From Pseudomonadota bacterium (GTDB taxonomy: Bacteria > Desulfobacterota > SM23-61), in NCBI GenBank assembly GCA_018819135.1, contig JAHJQK010000168.1, positions 1-43,611 on the forward strand: a stretch of DNA of 43,611 nt, written 5' to 3'. The translations under genes and the position numbers were made by a program. This document shows, piece after piece, positions 1 through 8,253 of the stretch. Under the pieces are notes generated by a model that saw nothing but the letters and a program-made list of their open reading frames with translations, did no database searches and was not told where the DNA came from. Within the stretch, counting starts at the first letter, position 1, and every line of letters begins with the position of its first letter.

Positions 1-182
1 AGTTACGAGGCTACGTATAGGTTCGCTTGCGCTGCAACCCGCAGGTTTGCTCGCCTCCCCGAAGGAGCCTTTGTCAGGGAACTCAGTGCTTCAGGTTACT
101 CCTCACACCTCCCTCCAGCTACGTGGGCGAACTGCCGAACTCCCACGACCGGACTTTAACCGACAAGTCATGCGTCATACAC
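1..182 (-). ncRNA. Group II intron-like RNA, 5' part, cut by window edge
   Basis: Read on the minus strand from about 182 leftwards, the sequence resembles the start of a bacterial group II intron. It opens with GTGTATGACGCATGACTTG, continues into a GTCGG-TTAAA-GTCCGG hairpin, and then has a GGAGTAACCTGAAGC segment and a CTGACAAAGGCTCC segment like those of intron domain I. The rest, including any intron-encoded reverse transcriptase, would lie outside the window. No protein on either strand explains this stretch. The call rests on remembered motif resemblance, and the 5' boundary is only approximate; the consensus GTGYG start is imperfect. Confidence 0.35.
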
Positions 183-276
183 GGCATACGGTCAGATCTT
201 TATTCTTGACAATCTTGTCTCCGTCCATGAGTCTCGAGTCAAATCGCCCTAATCTCCTTCATAATTTTTTCCCCTG

Positions 277-413
277 CCAAGGCGCAAGAACGCAAAGACG
301 GTTCCACCGAAGATGCCATTATTATTTTATTAATCGAATACAGTGGGGTCAAAAGAATCTTAAGAGAGGGGAATAGCAGTCTAAAAATATCACTTGGCGC
401 TCTTTGCGTTTTG
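277..413. repeat. Imperfect inverted repeat (GGCGCAAGAACGCAAAG type)
   Basis: The left arm near 278-298 (CAAGGCGCAAGAACGCAAAG) is answered near 391-412 by CTTGGCGCTCTTTGCGTTTT, which is its approximate reverse complement. The stretch between the arms has no convincing gene. It is one of several families of long, degenerate, self-complementary intergenic repeats in this window. Confidence 0.5.
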
Positions 414-733
414 GTTTGACATTTGATCTGGAGGGCTAACGGATCACCGCGCATTCTTATTCCCCGCTTCTTGGAAGGCCTGGGCTTAAAATCCAGGGAA
501 GAGGTTGTAGGGGAAATCCGGAATTTAGCGCATAATACCAAAAACCCTTGAACAGGTCAAACCATTAAATTTGGGTCTGAGTCCTCCTTCTCCTTTGATA
601 AAATCTATGGGGATAGAAGAGGGCCTGGCCCCCGTTTCTTCCTTGCCCCGGGCGGCTAAATGCTGAAAGGTGCAAACCCCTTCCTTCCTTGATCGATACG
701 AATGGCTCATAGCCTGCAACAAGAGGATAAGCG

Positions 734-895
734 ATGAAATTGTCAGATCAGGACAAAATTAAATTAAACAATGAACTCCACCTTAAATTTTTTCAAAATC
801 TGAGCAAGCCCAATAGGAAAGGCGTCAAGTGTGAATTGACGAGTTATGAAATCAAATTTTATCTGTGGGTGGCATGTATTCTACCAGGGGGGTAA
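734..895 (+). CDS. Small hypothetical ORF, possibly a fragment
   Basis: This 53-codon frame starts at an ATG with a weak purine-rich AGAGG about 8 bases upstream and ends at TAA. The product is lysine-rich and begins MKLSDQDKIKLNNELHL. It has no domain I recognise. It sits in the accessory stretch between the intron-like RNA and the terminase-like gene and could be a broken end of a larger mobile-element gene. Codon use is AT-rich compared with the housekeeping genes. The call is weak. Confidence 0.25.
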   Translation: MKLSDQDKIKLNNELHLKFFQNLSKPNRKGVKCELTSYEIKFYLWVACILPGG

Positions 896-1129
896 TCCTC
901 GGAATTCGATTTTTCAATGAGGGGGGTGGGGGGGGTGGATCGACCATGTCGGTCAGGGAGAAGGACGGGAGAAGCGAGCGGTGTCACCTCTTCCCCATTA
1001 GGTTGGTGCTGTCCTCCTGGATCGATGCCCGATATTCCGATGCCCGGAAAAAAAGTGTTACAAGAAAAGGATTGCTATAACAGATCGACCCATCAATAGA
1101 GAAAAACGATGATGATATCAACGTAAATA

Positions 1130-1582
1130 TCAACGTAATAAAGCGGTGGGCTTCTTTGGGGCTTTGATTTGGATGGTCTTAGACTGCTCGATTGCTCCCT
1201 TAGACTCTGTCGGCAGAGTTCCAGGCTGTCGTCCTGTTATGATAACCTGGAAGCCGAAATTTGCTGGGACTTCCTCTTTTTCAATTCGTAACCACTTCCC
1301 GGCCACACTGCAGGCCCCGAGCCGGATCTTTGGATCTGCACATTTTCGGAGCGAAGCAACATCGGCTCCCAACTCGTAATATGGATTGAACGCCCTAATG
1401 ATTTCCTGATAATCCGCGTGCTGTTCAAGTCGTTTCAGAAGTGCGCATCCTGCTTGTTCTGCGGAATGTGGCGTACTTGTCTTGAAAACTGCTTCGAGGT
1501 AAGCATCCCTTTGCGTCATTCCGGCCATAATAAACTTCAGAAACTTGACGTGTCTTTGCGTGATTCTAAAAGGTCTTGCCAT
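1130..1582 (-). CDS. Terminase small subunit-like protein (phage remnant)
   Basis: The 150-residue product begins with a basic stretch and a helix-turn-helix-like segment (MTQRDAYLEAVF, about residues 22-33) of the kind phage small terminase subunits use to recognise packaging sites. The C-terminal part has a GFQVIITGR segment followed by a low-complexity Pro/Lys tail, also seen in such proteins. A GGTGA ribosome-binding site precedes the ATG. No large terminase, portal or capsid gene is nearby, so this looks like an isolated remnant. It stands about 220 bases from a partial tRNA-Pro that could be an integration site. A different small HTH protein is possible. Confidence 0.5.
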   Translation of the reverse strand: MARPFRITQRHVKFLKFIMAGMTQRDAYLEAVFKTSTPHSAEQAGCALLKRLEQHADYQEIIRAFNPYYELGADVASLRKCADPKIRLGACSVAGKWLRIEKEEVPANFGFQVIITGRQPGTLPTESKGAIEQSKTIQIKAPKKPTALLR

Positions 1583-1800
1583 ATTTTCACCTTAATGATC
1601 CTTTCTGCTGTGCTTTAAAATTTCTTACCGACTTCTTACTTGTAAATAAATTTACTCCTAAAAAATCCTTGTTGTGATTTCAATTATTCTGCATTATACC
1701 TTTCCTACAAAACAGGGCAACCGAAAATTGTAAATTTTTTATTTAATATCATCCTGTTAGGGTGAACGTGCGCGCAAGAGATAAGTTTTTTCAGAAACAA
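1583..1800. other. AT-rich spacer without a recognisable gene
   Basis: This stretch between the terminase-like gene and the tRNA-Pro fragment is AT-rich. I see no ORF, repeat or RNA motif in it beyond the short ribosome-binding site of the minus-strand gene at its left edge. Confidence 0.5.
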
Positions 1801-1834
1801 GGAGTCGCTGGTTCAAATCCAGTCGCCCCGACCA
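1801..1834 (+). other. 3' end of tRNA-Pro, probable attachment-site remnant
   Basis: The bases GGAGTCGCTGGTTCAAATCC and the following AGTCGCCCCGACCA form a perfect T-arm with TTCAAAT loop, the 3' strand of an acceptor stem (CGCCCCG), a discriminator A and encoded CCA. They match the 3' third of bacterial tRNA-Pro. The matching 5' acceptor strand (CGGGGCG), D-arm and anticodon arm are absent upstream, so this is not a working tRNA. Tyrosine integrases commonly use the 3' end of a tRNA gene as their core site. The fragment next to a phage-like gene therefore fits the distal att scar of an integrated element. Confidence 0.6.
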
Positions 1835-1986
1835 TAAATTTTAAACAGTAAGCTCCTGGGAATCCTCATTGCTCCAGAGGAAAATCTTTTTTTCTCCTGG
1901 AAAGTTATTTTTAATAACAAAGACCTCCTGTTTATTTTTTTTCAAATCTAAGAATTTTTTTGCAAAATTTTTTTGCAAAAATCTTC

Positions 1987-2014
1987 TTGACAATATAAAA
2001 ATATATTGTACATT
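1987..2014 (+). promoter_or_regulatory. Sigma-70-type promoter of the DksA/TraR-type gene
   Basis: A perfect TTGACA (1987-1992) is followed after 16 bases by TACATT (2009-2014). The surroundings are strongly AT-rich. The gene start at 2069 lies about 50 bases downstream of the expected transcription start. Confidence 0.5.
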
Positions 2015-2068
2015 AAATAACTTTAAGTGTATTTGAGGTTCATTTTCCCAGAAGGGAGGGAGACCTTC

Positions 2069-2674
2069 ATGGCCACCCAACGGTCTGAGAAAAAAAAGAA
2101 AAAAGCCCCGGCCAAGAAGCCACCGGTTAACCTCAAGAAAAAGAAAAAACTTATCAAACCTAAGCCACCTAAGAAAAAAATGATCAAAAAACCTGTAAAA
2201 CCACTGGTGAAAACTAAAATAGCAGGCAAAGGCCCGGCCATAAAGGCCATAAAAGATGAGAAAGAGGGAATCCGGAAATCCCTTTTAGCGATGCGGGATA
2301 AGTTAATCACGGAAATTTCCGAAAACCGTATCCCTGAACCTTTGACGGCCCCATCCAACATCGGAGATTTAGTTGATCAGGCCGGGGATGAGCGCGATCG
2401 AGAACTTTCCCTCCTCCTCACGGGCCGGGACAAAGAAAAGCTCACGGCCATCAACGAGGCCCTGGAAAAAATCAAGGAAGGCACCTACGGCATTTGTGAG
2501 GAATGTGGAGAAAAAATTGGCCAGAGTCGTCTGAAAGTCATGCCGTTAGCCAAGCTGTGCGTATCGTGCCAATCAAACCTGGAAAAAGAAGTGAACATTC
2601 TCAAAAAGACGGAAGAAGACCTCACTTACCGAGGGTTGGCCTATGCTACCAGCATAGAGGAAGAAGAAACCTAA
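2069..2674 (+). CDS. DksA/TraR-family zinc-finger protein with Lys-rich N-terminus
   Basis: The product is 201 residues. The C-terminal half is a DksA/TraR domain with a C4 zinc finger (CEECGEKIG, then about 17 residues later LCVSC). It is preceded by a coiled-coil-like helix containing GDLVDQAGDERDRE, typical of proteins that enter the RNA polymerase secondary channel. The first 60 or so residues are almost entirely Lys, Pro and Ala, resembling a histone-H1-like tail, which is not part of normal DksA. The ATG at 2069 follows a GGGAGGGAG ribosome-binding site; an upstream in-frame ATG at 2027 lacks one. The likely role is modulation of transcription initiation, with the tail perhaps adding nucleic-acid binding. 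That last point is inference. Confidence 0.8.
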   Translation: MATQRSEKKKKKAPAKKPPVNLKKKKKLIKPKPPKKKMIKKPVKPLVKTKIAGKGPAIKAIKDEKEGIRKSLLAMRDKLITEISENRIPEPLTAPSNIGDLVDQAGDERDRELSLLLTGRDKEKLTAINEALEKIKEGTYGICEECGEKIGQSRLKVMPLAKLCVSCQSNLEKEVNILKKTEEDLTYRGLAYATSIEEEET

Positions 2675-2834
2675 AGACCCAAGGATCTGGGTTAGTTCCG
2701 CTCCTTTTTCTTTATCCCGGTACCTGCTGGGACCAATTTTTTATCATTCTTTTCCATATACCTTTCATCTTTGTTCAACTGCCCGGTTATGAAGTGGTGT
2801 AATTTTTAAGAATCTTTTCATCGGGAAAGATAGC

Positions 2835-3647
2835 GTGGAAGTCGCCTTTTACAACTTTTTGCAATTCGTTTTCATCGGTACGGTCGTGGGGTTTTTAGGA
2901 GGCTTTCTGGGCGTGGGCGGCGGGATTATTATGATCCCGCTTCTACGCTATTGGGCTTTTCCGTCAATGAACATTTCCCCCGAGGTCATTGTTCATCTAT
3001 CCTTTGGAACCAGCTTAGCCATCATTATCCCCACTTCCTTATCCGGTTCGTTTGCCCATTCCAGGATTGGCAATGTCATCTGGCGGATAGTCTTTCAATT
3101 GACCATCCCCGGTATCCCCGGATCTCTGCTTGGGTCAACCCTTGCCGCTTATTTAAAAGGCCCCCTACTTATAAAACTTTTCGCGTTGCTTTTAATCGTT
3201 CTATCAGTCCAGATGCTCTTCCAGAAAAAGGAAACGGAGGAATCCGAGGAGTTTCTCTCTCCCCCGTTTCTTCCCACCTTATTCATTGGCTTCTTGGTGG
3301 GAGTATTCTCTGGTTTTTTTGGCCTGGGCGGGGGGGTAATTGCCATCCCGCTAATGGCCCGATTCCTGGGTATTCCCATTCATCGCGCTTTGGGAATTTC
3401 CATTGCTTTTGTGTTTTTCGCTTCTCTCGTAGGCACAGCTGGGTATATCCTCAACGGGCTGGGCAAACCCAACCTACCTTCCTTTTCCTTAGGATACGTG
3501 CACCTCTTGGGTTGGCTGCTGGCAGGAGTCCCCAGTATCTTCCTGGGCCAATGGGGGGCCGGGTTGGCCAACAGAATAAACCCCTTGCGCCTCCGCCGGG
3601 TCTTTGCTGGGCTGCTTTTGCTTGTGGGGATTCGCATGCTTCTCTAA
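2835..3647 (+). CDS. TauE/SafE (TSUP) family membrane transporter
   Basis: The product is 270 residues and highly hydrophobic, with about eight membrane segments arranged as two related halves. Each half starts with the family signature: GFLGGFLGVGGGIIMIPLL near residues 19-37 and GVFSGFFGLGGGVIAIPLM near residues 156-174. TSUP proteins export or import small anions such as sulfite, sulfoacetate or related organosulfonates; the substrate cannot be read from the sequence. The GTG at 2835 is the only reasonable start, because hydrophobic coding sequence begins at once, and GGGAAAGA lies just upstream. The gene appears to stand alone. It is followed by a hairpin that could serve it and the convergent cold-shock gene. 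Confidence 0.85.
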   Translation: MEVAFYNFLQFVFIGTVVGFLGGFLGVGGGIIMIPLLRYWAFPSMNISPEVIVHLSFGTSLAIIIPTSLSGSFAHSRIGNVIWRIVFQLTIPGIPGSLLGSTLAAYLKGPLLIKLFALLLIVLSVQMLFQKKETEESEEFLSPPFLPTLFIGFLVGVFSGFFGLGGGVIAIPLMARFLGIPIHRALGISIAFVFFASLVGTAGYILNGLGKPNLPSFSLGYVHLLGWLLAGVPSIFLGQWGAGLANRINPLRLRRVFAGLLLLVGIRMLL

Positions 3648-3680
3648 CTGCTTTTGGCTATGCGCCAAGCTGAAAAAATG

Positions 3681-3710
3681 AAAAAGGCACCCCGCGTCTC
3701 GCGAGGTGCC
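3681..3710. terminator. Bidirectional rho-independent terminator
   Basis: GGCACCCCGCG (3686-3696) pairs with CGCGAGGTGCC (3700-3710) across a 3-base loop with one mismatch. The A-run on the left gives a T-run on the minus strand, which suits termination of the cold-shock gene. The convergent transporter may use the same hairpin. Confidence 0.75.
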
Positions 3711-3743
3711 TTATGATGAGGAAAACCAGATTTTTTTAAAATT

Positions 3744-3944
3744 TTAAATGCTCTGGACGTTCTTAGCCTTAGGCCCTTTGGACGTTTCTTCAATCTCGAA
3801 ACGCACCCTTTGGCCTTCAGTCAGAGTCTTGAAACCGTCTCCCGAAATGGCTGTGTAATGCACAAAAAGGTCCTGTCCATCATCCTGTTGGATGAAGCCA
3901 AAGCCCTTTTTTTCATTAAACCATTTCACCTGTCCTTCTGCCAT
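3744..3944 (-). CDS. Cold-shock domain protein (CspA family)
   Basis: The 66-residue product is a single cold-shock OB-fold. It begins [20 protein letters not shown] and contains both RNA-binding motifs: RNP1-like KGFGFI and RNP2-like DLFVHY. Proteins of this size act as RNA chaperones that melt secondary structure in mRNA, either during cold shock or constitutively. The ATG at 3944 follows a strong AAGGAGGGAT site; the longer open frame upstream is non-coding leader. The transcript from the promoter at 4094-4122 would have a leader of about 140 bases containing a terminator-like hairpin, reminiscent of cspA-type post-transcriptional control. Confidence 0.9.
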   Translation of the reverse strand: MAEGQVKWFNEKKGFGFIQQDDGQDLFVHYTAISGDGFKTLTEGQRVRFEIEETSKGPKAKNVQSI

Positions 3945-4013
3945 AGCGATATCCCTCCTTTCTGCTGAATGCTTCTTGGAATAAGCCCGGATATCGCTCT
4001 GGCCAACAAAAAA

Positions 4014-4049
4014 GGCCATTGAGAATCATAAACAACACTCCCAATGGCC
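4014..4049 (-). terminator. Terminator-like hairpin in the cold-shock leader (possible attenuator)
   Basis: On the minus strand GGCCATTG (4049-4042) and CAATGGCC (4021-4014) form a perfect 8-bp stem with a 20-base loop, followed at once by six T residues. It lies between the promoter and the ribosome-binding site of the cold-shock gene, so it could act as an attenuator or structural thermosensor. No experiment supports this here. Confidence 0.5.
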
Positions 4050-4093
4050 ATCTTATATGTTTCCCAAAACTACCATCCGACTCATCCAAGTAA

Positions 4094-4122
4094 ATACTAC
4101 CTTTGCCCGCAAAAGATGTCAA
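4094..4122 (-). promoter_or_regulatory. Promoter of the cold-shock gene
   Basis: On the minus strand TTGACA (4122-4117) is followed after 17 bases by TAGTAT (4099-4094). This gives an expected start near 4087 and a leader of about 140 bases. Confidence 0.6.
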
Positions 4123-4275
4123 TAAAAAAATGTGCAAAAATTCGCGCTAAATTATTTGCCCTGTTTCCTATTTGATTTTCATTCATGATTTCCGAATGGT
4201 AGTCAGGAACCGGCACACCAACTGGGAAAAAGGGCCAATCTTCAAAACTGGGGGTGGGCGAGAGGCGAATTCCCC

Positions 4276-4305
4276 TTGACCTTAAAAGCAGCCATAGCCT
4301 AAGAT
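4276..4305 (+). promoter_or_regulatory. Probable promoter of gltX
   Basis: TTGACC (4276-4281), an 18-base spacer and TAAGAT (4300-4305) precede gltX by about 70 bases. The rest of the gap between the cold-shock promoter and gltX shows no gene. Confidence 0.45.
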
Positions 4306-4373
4306 AAAATAGGAAATACGGGGTTCGACGCCGCTAAAAGCGGGATCATAAGTTAGACCAGCGAGGATTGATT

Positions 4374-5768
4374 GTGAATAAAGTTGTCTTACGTTTTGCC
4401 CCCAGCCCAACCGGGTACCTACATATCGGGGGAGCGAGGACCGCCCTCTTTAACTGGTTGTATGCCCGCAACCAGGGAGGAAAATTTATTCTACGCATCG
4501 AAGACACCGACCAGGTACGCTCCACCAAAGAATCTATCGTTGCCATCCTGGAGAGCCTGACCTGGCTCGGCCTGGACTGGGACGAAGGCCCCATCTACCA
4601 AACGGATCGTTTACCTCTCTACCGCGATCATGTCCAAAGGCTTCTGCAAGAGGGCAAGGCCTATCCCTGCTATTGCCTACCAGAAGAATTAGAGGAGAAA
4701 CGCCAAAAAGCCCTCAAGGAAAAACGGAAACCCAAGTACGACGGCCGCTGCCAAAACCTGAAGGAACCCATTCCCGGCCGTACACCGGCCATCCGGTTTA
4801 AGGCTCCGCAGCAGGGGGTGACCATTTTGCGCGACCTGATCAAGGGGGTGATTGAGTTCGAGAACGCGGAGCTCGACGACCTGATCATCCAGCGCAGCGA
4901 CGGATGGCCCACTTACAACTTCAGCGCCGTGGTGGACGATGCTACCATGTCTATCACCCACGTCATCCGTGGTGATGACCATGTCAACAACACTCCCCGG
5001 CAGATCCTCCTCTATGAGGCTTTGGGCTATCCTTTGCCCCAGTTTGCCCATGTCCCTATGATCTTGGGGGCAGATAAAACCCGTCTTTCCAAACGCCATG
5101 GGGCAACATCGGTTCTGGCCTATAAAGAAATGGGATACTTGCCGCAAGCGCTGGTGAATTATCTGGTACGTTTGGGCTGGTCCTATGGCGACCAGGAGGT
5201 TTTCAACCAGCAGGAGTTGGTGGAGAAATTCTCTTTGGAGAACGTCGGAAAATCTGCCGCCGTTTTCAATACCGAAAAGTTCCTCTGGTTGAACGGACTT
5301 TATATCCGCCAGGAAAAGCCCGAGAATTTAGTTGAGCAGTTGATTCCCTTCTTGGATCAAAAGGGTTTGAAGCCGCGATCCCGCGCCTGGCTCAAGGAAG
5401 TAATCAAGACCCTGCAGGAGAGATCTAAAAACCTGATGGAGATGGCTGAGCAGGCCGAGTTCTTCTGCCGGGATGATTTTCCCACAGATGAAAAAGCGGC
5501 GGCGAAGCATCTGACCCCCAACATCAAAGAGCCTCTGGAGACGCTTAACGTCAAAATAAATTCATCCCCCGAGCTCGACGAGAAAGGCCTGGAAGAGATT
5601 TTCAAGGAGATTGTTACCCAAAAAGGGGTGAAGTTGGGGGCGATTGCCCAGGCGGTTCGGGTGGCCCTAACTGGCAAAGCCGTCAGTCCGGGGATTTACG
5701 AAGTGATGAAGATTTTGGGAAGAGAAGAGGTTGTAAAACGAATCTCCAGAGCCCTGGAAAAATTATAG
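4374..5768 (+). CDS. gltX: Glutamate--tRNA ligase
   Basis: Glutamyl-tRNA synthetase charges tRNA-Glu (and in many bacteria tRNA-Gln) with glutamate in the cytosol. The product is 464 residues, the normal length for the discriminating bacterial enzyme. It has the class I signature [18 protein letters not shown] near the N-terminus (HIGH variant HIGG) and the second signature LSKRHG (KMSKS equivalent) near residue 240. It ends in the helical anticodon-binding domain. The GTG at 4374 is preferred because GCGAGGA lies seven bases upstream; a TTG six bases earlier would abut that site. The gene appears monocistronic and converges on the beta-CASP nuclease gene, with an inverted repeat between them. 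Confidence 0.95.
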   Translation: MNKVVLRFAPSPTGYLHIGGARTALFNWLYARNQGGKFILRIEDTDQVRSTKESIVAILESLTWLGLDWDEGPIYQTDRLPLYRDHVQRLLQEGKAYPCYCLPEELEEKRQKALKEKRKPKYDGRCQNLKEPIPGRTPAIRFKAPQQGVTILRDLIKGVIEFENAELDDLIIQRSDGWPTYNFSAVVDDATMSITHVIRGDDHVNNTPRQILLYEALGYPLPQFAHVPMILGADKTRLSKRHGATSVLAYKEMGYLPQALVNYLVRLGWSYGDQEVFNQQELVEKFSLENVGKSAAVFNTEKFLWLNGLYIRQEKPENLVEQLIPFLDQKGLKPRSRAWLKEVIKTLQERSKNLMEMAEQAEFFCRDDFPTDEKAAAKHLTPNIKEPLETLNVKINSSPELDEKGLEEIFKEIVTQKGVKLGAIAQAVRVALTGKAVSPGIYEVMKILGREEVVKRISRALEKL

Positions 5769-5769
5769 C

Positions 5770-5864
5770 GTTTCGGGTTGCCAGTTTCGGGTTTAAAGCA
5801 ACGACCATCGATAACTGCAGCTTTACACTTTTAACTTGAAACTCGGAACTCGCAACTCGAAACT
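5770..5864. repeat. Imperfect inverted repeat (GTTTCGGGTT type) between convergent genes
   Basis: GTTTCGGGTTGCCAGTTTCG (from 5770) is approximately reverse-complemented by the run of GAAACTCGGAACTCGCAACT-type sequence ending at 5864. The arms are internally periodic, repeating a GTTTCGG/GTTGC-like unit. The repeat fills the space between the convergent gltX and nuclease genes and may terminate both. Confidence 0.6.
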
Positions 5865-7251
5865 AATCCAATCTGATCGTCTTTCCTTTCTCTCCCATAA
5901 AAATCTGACTTCCCCCCGTCAATTCTTCCTGCATGAACTCCATTCCTTCCTTCTCGCCATGAACCAGGATAATGATGCGTGGCTGAAGCTTCCTGGCTAT
6001 TTCCAAAAGTTCGTAACGATCAGCATGGGAAGAGAGATAGAATCGCTTGATATTAGAGTTCCTGATGGTCACGGGGGCACTTTCCGGAGAAAAAATCAGA
6101 TCTTCTCCCCGTTGGGCATGGAATACTCGATACCCCAGAGTATCGGGATCAATGTAACCGCAGAAAAAGATGCCGTGCCGCTCTTCCTGGACCAGGCAAC
6201 GGGCGATGCGCGCCGAGGGAGTATTCTCTACCATCATTCCGTTGGTAGCCACGATCACGCAGGGTTTCCTGAGGAGGGTTTCGACCGCCAGATCATCCAA
6301 CAATCCGAGGACGGAGAAAAGTTCAAAGTCCAAGATGGAGGTATGCGGACGCAAATAACGCCGCTGGTCCTGATAGATCTCGGTGATGCTTTTCCCCAAG
6401 CCGGATATATATAAGGGGACGGAAGGGATCTGGCCGCGGCGCATCAAAGAATGAAGGATCGATAAAAGCTCCTGCGTCTTACCCAAGGCAAAGGCGGGGA
6501 TAAGAACGCAGCCTCCTGAGGAAAGGATCGCCGTGGCTTCCCTGGCCAAGGAATCAATCTCCCGCTGCCGATTCTGAGAATAGTATTCAGGATCATTGGC
6601 ATAGGTACATTCAATGATTAAAACGTCGATCTCCCCTTCGGGAATGACCGCTCCCGGAATAAGGGCCTGCTCCTGCAAAGATGTGTCCCCCGTGTAGTAA
6701 AGAGTACGCCTCCCTTGCCTTAGGAGCACTCCCGCCGCGCCCAGCACATGCCCGGCTGGAATAAAGCGGGCCTGAATTCCTCCCCGAAGATAAATCCGTT
6801 CGCTGGAAACCATTTTCCCAGTTGCGAGTGAACTGCCCGCGGCCCTGTATTCCAGCCCCATAATTTCCCCTTCGAGAGGCCAGAGGTCTTCGTGCTCAAA
6901 GAAAGGGTATTCCTGGAGACCCTTTTCTTCGCGAAAGATACTCATAACCGTAACCGTATTATGAAGCATGCGGAGAGCGATGTCCTTGGTAGGGATGGTA
7001 GCAAAAATGGGAGCTTGAGGCTGCCGGCGGTTGATGAGGGGAAGGGAGCCGACGTGATCCAGATGAGCGTGGGAAATAAAAATAGCTTCCAGCTCTCGGT
7101 CGATCAAGCTGTATTCCGGGAGACTTTCATACCCGTATTTTTTGGGGTGAAGGCCGGCGTCCAGAAGAAGAGGTATTCCGGAAAGGTTCAAAAGATAAGA
7201 ATTGGCACCGATTTCTTGACCGCCGCCGAGGGCTGTAAAAGTCCAGGCCAT
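5863..7251 (-). CDS. Beta-CASP metallo-beta-lactamase-fold ribonuclease
   Basis: This 462-residue protein belongs to the MBL-fold, beta-CASP group of RNA-processing nucleases (RNase J/CPSF-like, without a KH domain). The two-zinc motif HAHLDHVG is near residue 61, a GDTS motif near 205, an ECTYAN (beta-CASP motif A-like) near 233, and SSHADRYEL near 421. The length fits the YSH1-type bacterial and archaeal exonuclease family. The likely role is cytoplasmic RNA trimming or decay. It is 20 bases downstream of the M50 protease gene on the same strand, so the two are probably co-transcribed. The substrate cannot be deduced. Confidence 0.85.
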   Translation of the reverse strand: MAWTFTALGGGQEIGANSYLLNLSGIPLLLDAGLHPKKYGYESLPEYSLIDRELEAIFISHAHLDHVGSLPLINRRQPQAPIFATIPTKDIALRMLHNTVTVMSIFREEKGLQEYPFFEHEDLWPLEGEIMGLEYRAAGSSLATGKMVSSERIYLRGGIQARFIPAGHVLGAAGVLLRQGRRTLYYTGDTSLQEQALIPGAVIPEGEIDVLIIECTYANDPEYYSQNRQREIDSLAREATAILSSGGCVLIPAFALGKTQELLSILHSLMRRGQIPSVPLYISGLGKSITEIYQDQRRYLRPHTSILDFELFSVLGLLDDLAVETLLRKPCVIVATNGMMVENTPSARIARCLVQEERHGIFFCGYIDPDTLGYRVFHAQRGEDLIFSPESAPVTIRNSNIKRFYLSSHADRYELLEIARKLQPRIIILVHGEKEGMEFMQEELTGGSQIFMGEKGKTIRLD

Positions 7252-7271
7252 TCCCCCTCACCTAACGGCTT

Positions 7272-7895
7272 TCACGGGAGAAGGAGGCTGATGAAGCCGA
7301 TGATAAACCATTCGAAAAGAGAGATCAGCGGGTTGAGGATGCCTAAGTAGAGCAGGCCGATGATGATAAAAAACCCGTACGGTTCCAGGCGGGCCAGAGA
7401 ATACTGGAATTGAGCGGAGGAAAAGCCCATGAGGATCTTGGAACCATCCAAAGGAGGGATGGGAATGAGGTTAAAAGCGGCCAGCATGATGTTGATCTGG
7501 GCCATGTAGATCAGGAAGGTGGCCATGGCCCCGAAAGGGGCGGGATTGATCAGTTGCAGGAGAAAAAGAGAGATGAAAGCCAGCAGCGTATTGGTCACAA
7601 TCCCCGCAGCCGACACCAAAATCATTCCTTTGCGTTGGTCATGAAGGTTGTTAAAATTCACCGGAACCGGTTTGGCCCAGCCGAACCCAAAAATGAAGAG
7701 CATGAGAGTTCCAATGGGATCAAGATGCTTTAAAGGGTTCAGGCTCAATCGCCCCAGCCACCGGGCGGTCGAATCTCCCATTTTTTCGGCTACCCAACCG
7801 TGGGCGAGTTCATGGAGAACGATCGAGTAAAGAAGGGGAATGACCAAAAGAATAAAAGCGCCGGGATTTTTGAAAAGCAGGCTAATAAGTCCCAT
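7272..7895 (-). CDS. Site-2 protease family (peptidase M50) membrane protein
   Basis: The 207-residue product has several hydrophobic segments and the zinc motif HELAH near residue 28 inside the first membrane region. A NLIPIPPLDG motif near residues 140-150 supplies the third metal ligand (Asp). These are the hallmarks of small, PDZ-less site-2-type intramembrane proteases (YwhC/SpoIVFB-like group). GAGGACAAGGT precedes the ATG at 7895. It lies upstream of the beta-CASP nuclease in a likely two-gene operon. Its physiological substrate is unknown. Confidence 0.85.
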   Translation of the reverse strand: MGLISLLFKNPGAFILLVIPLLYSIVLHELAHGWVAEKMGDSTARWLGRLSLNPLKHLDPIGTLMLFIFGFGWAKPVPVNFNNLHDQRKGMILVSAAGIVTNTLLAFISLFLLQLINPAPFGAMATFLIYMAQINIMLAAFNLIPIPPLDGSKILMGFSSAQFQYSLARLEPYGFFIIIGLLYLGILNPLISLFEWFIIGFISLLLP

Positions 7896-8253
7896 ACCTT
7901 GTCCTCGGGTGATTAAAAATTTTTTTAACTTTAGGCACTTTAGCGCACTTTAAGCATTTTAGGTATTTTTCATTAGTATCACACAGATAAAGATCGATTG
8001 CAACGCAAACTTTAACTTTAGATTGCGGATAAAACTTTATTTTCGGTTTTCTCTTGATTACTCAGCGGGTGGGCGTATCGTTGACCAGCTGCAGGACCAG
8101 CTTATACCGACGGATCATCTTTTCGGCGTTGCGCTACCCGATGTTTGTCTCCACCCCGGGGGCTATATTGAGATCAGATTAAAATCAATGGGCCTGGGAG
8201 GGGGCTAAAAATCAAAGGCGTAATGGGACCGCGCTTGGTCTTTTTGCCTCGGC
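7896..8253. other. Intergenic region, possible gene fossil
   Basis: There is no convincing gene. On the minus strand around 8060-8110 a short protein-like run reads RNAEKMIRRYKLVLQLVND and then stops, but an in-frame stop precedes it. It may be the C-terminal relic of a lost gene. The left part is AT-rich and contains several imperfect CTTTA-GCAC-type repeats. Confidence 0.3.

Noticed and set aside
865..1099. Two overlapping plus-strand ORFs in a G-rich stretch
   Set aside because: Gly/Arg-rich low-complexity translations from a poly-G run, no ribosome-binding site and no domain.
1115..1138. Tandem 12-base repeat ATATCAACGTAA
   Set aside because: Only two units at the end of the terminase-like gene; too short to call an iteron array or CRISPR.
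4312..4345. Possible tRNA or small RNA (GGGGTTCGACGCCGCTAAAAGC) before gltX
   Set aside because: The TTCGA resembles a T-loop but no complementary arms for a cloverleaf can be found around it.
8023..8208. A 61-codon plus-strand ORF in the 7.9-8.25 kb gap
   Set aside because: No ribosome-binding site or recognisable motif; the minus-strand fossil reading is at least as good.
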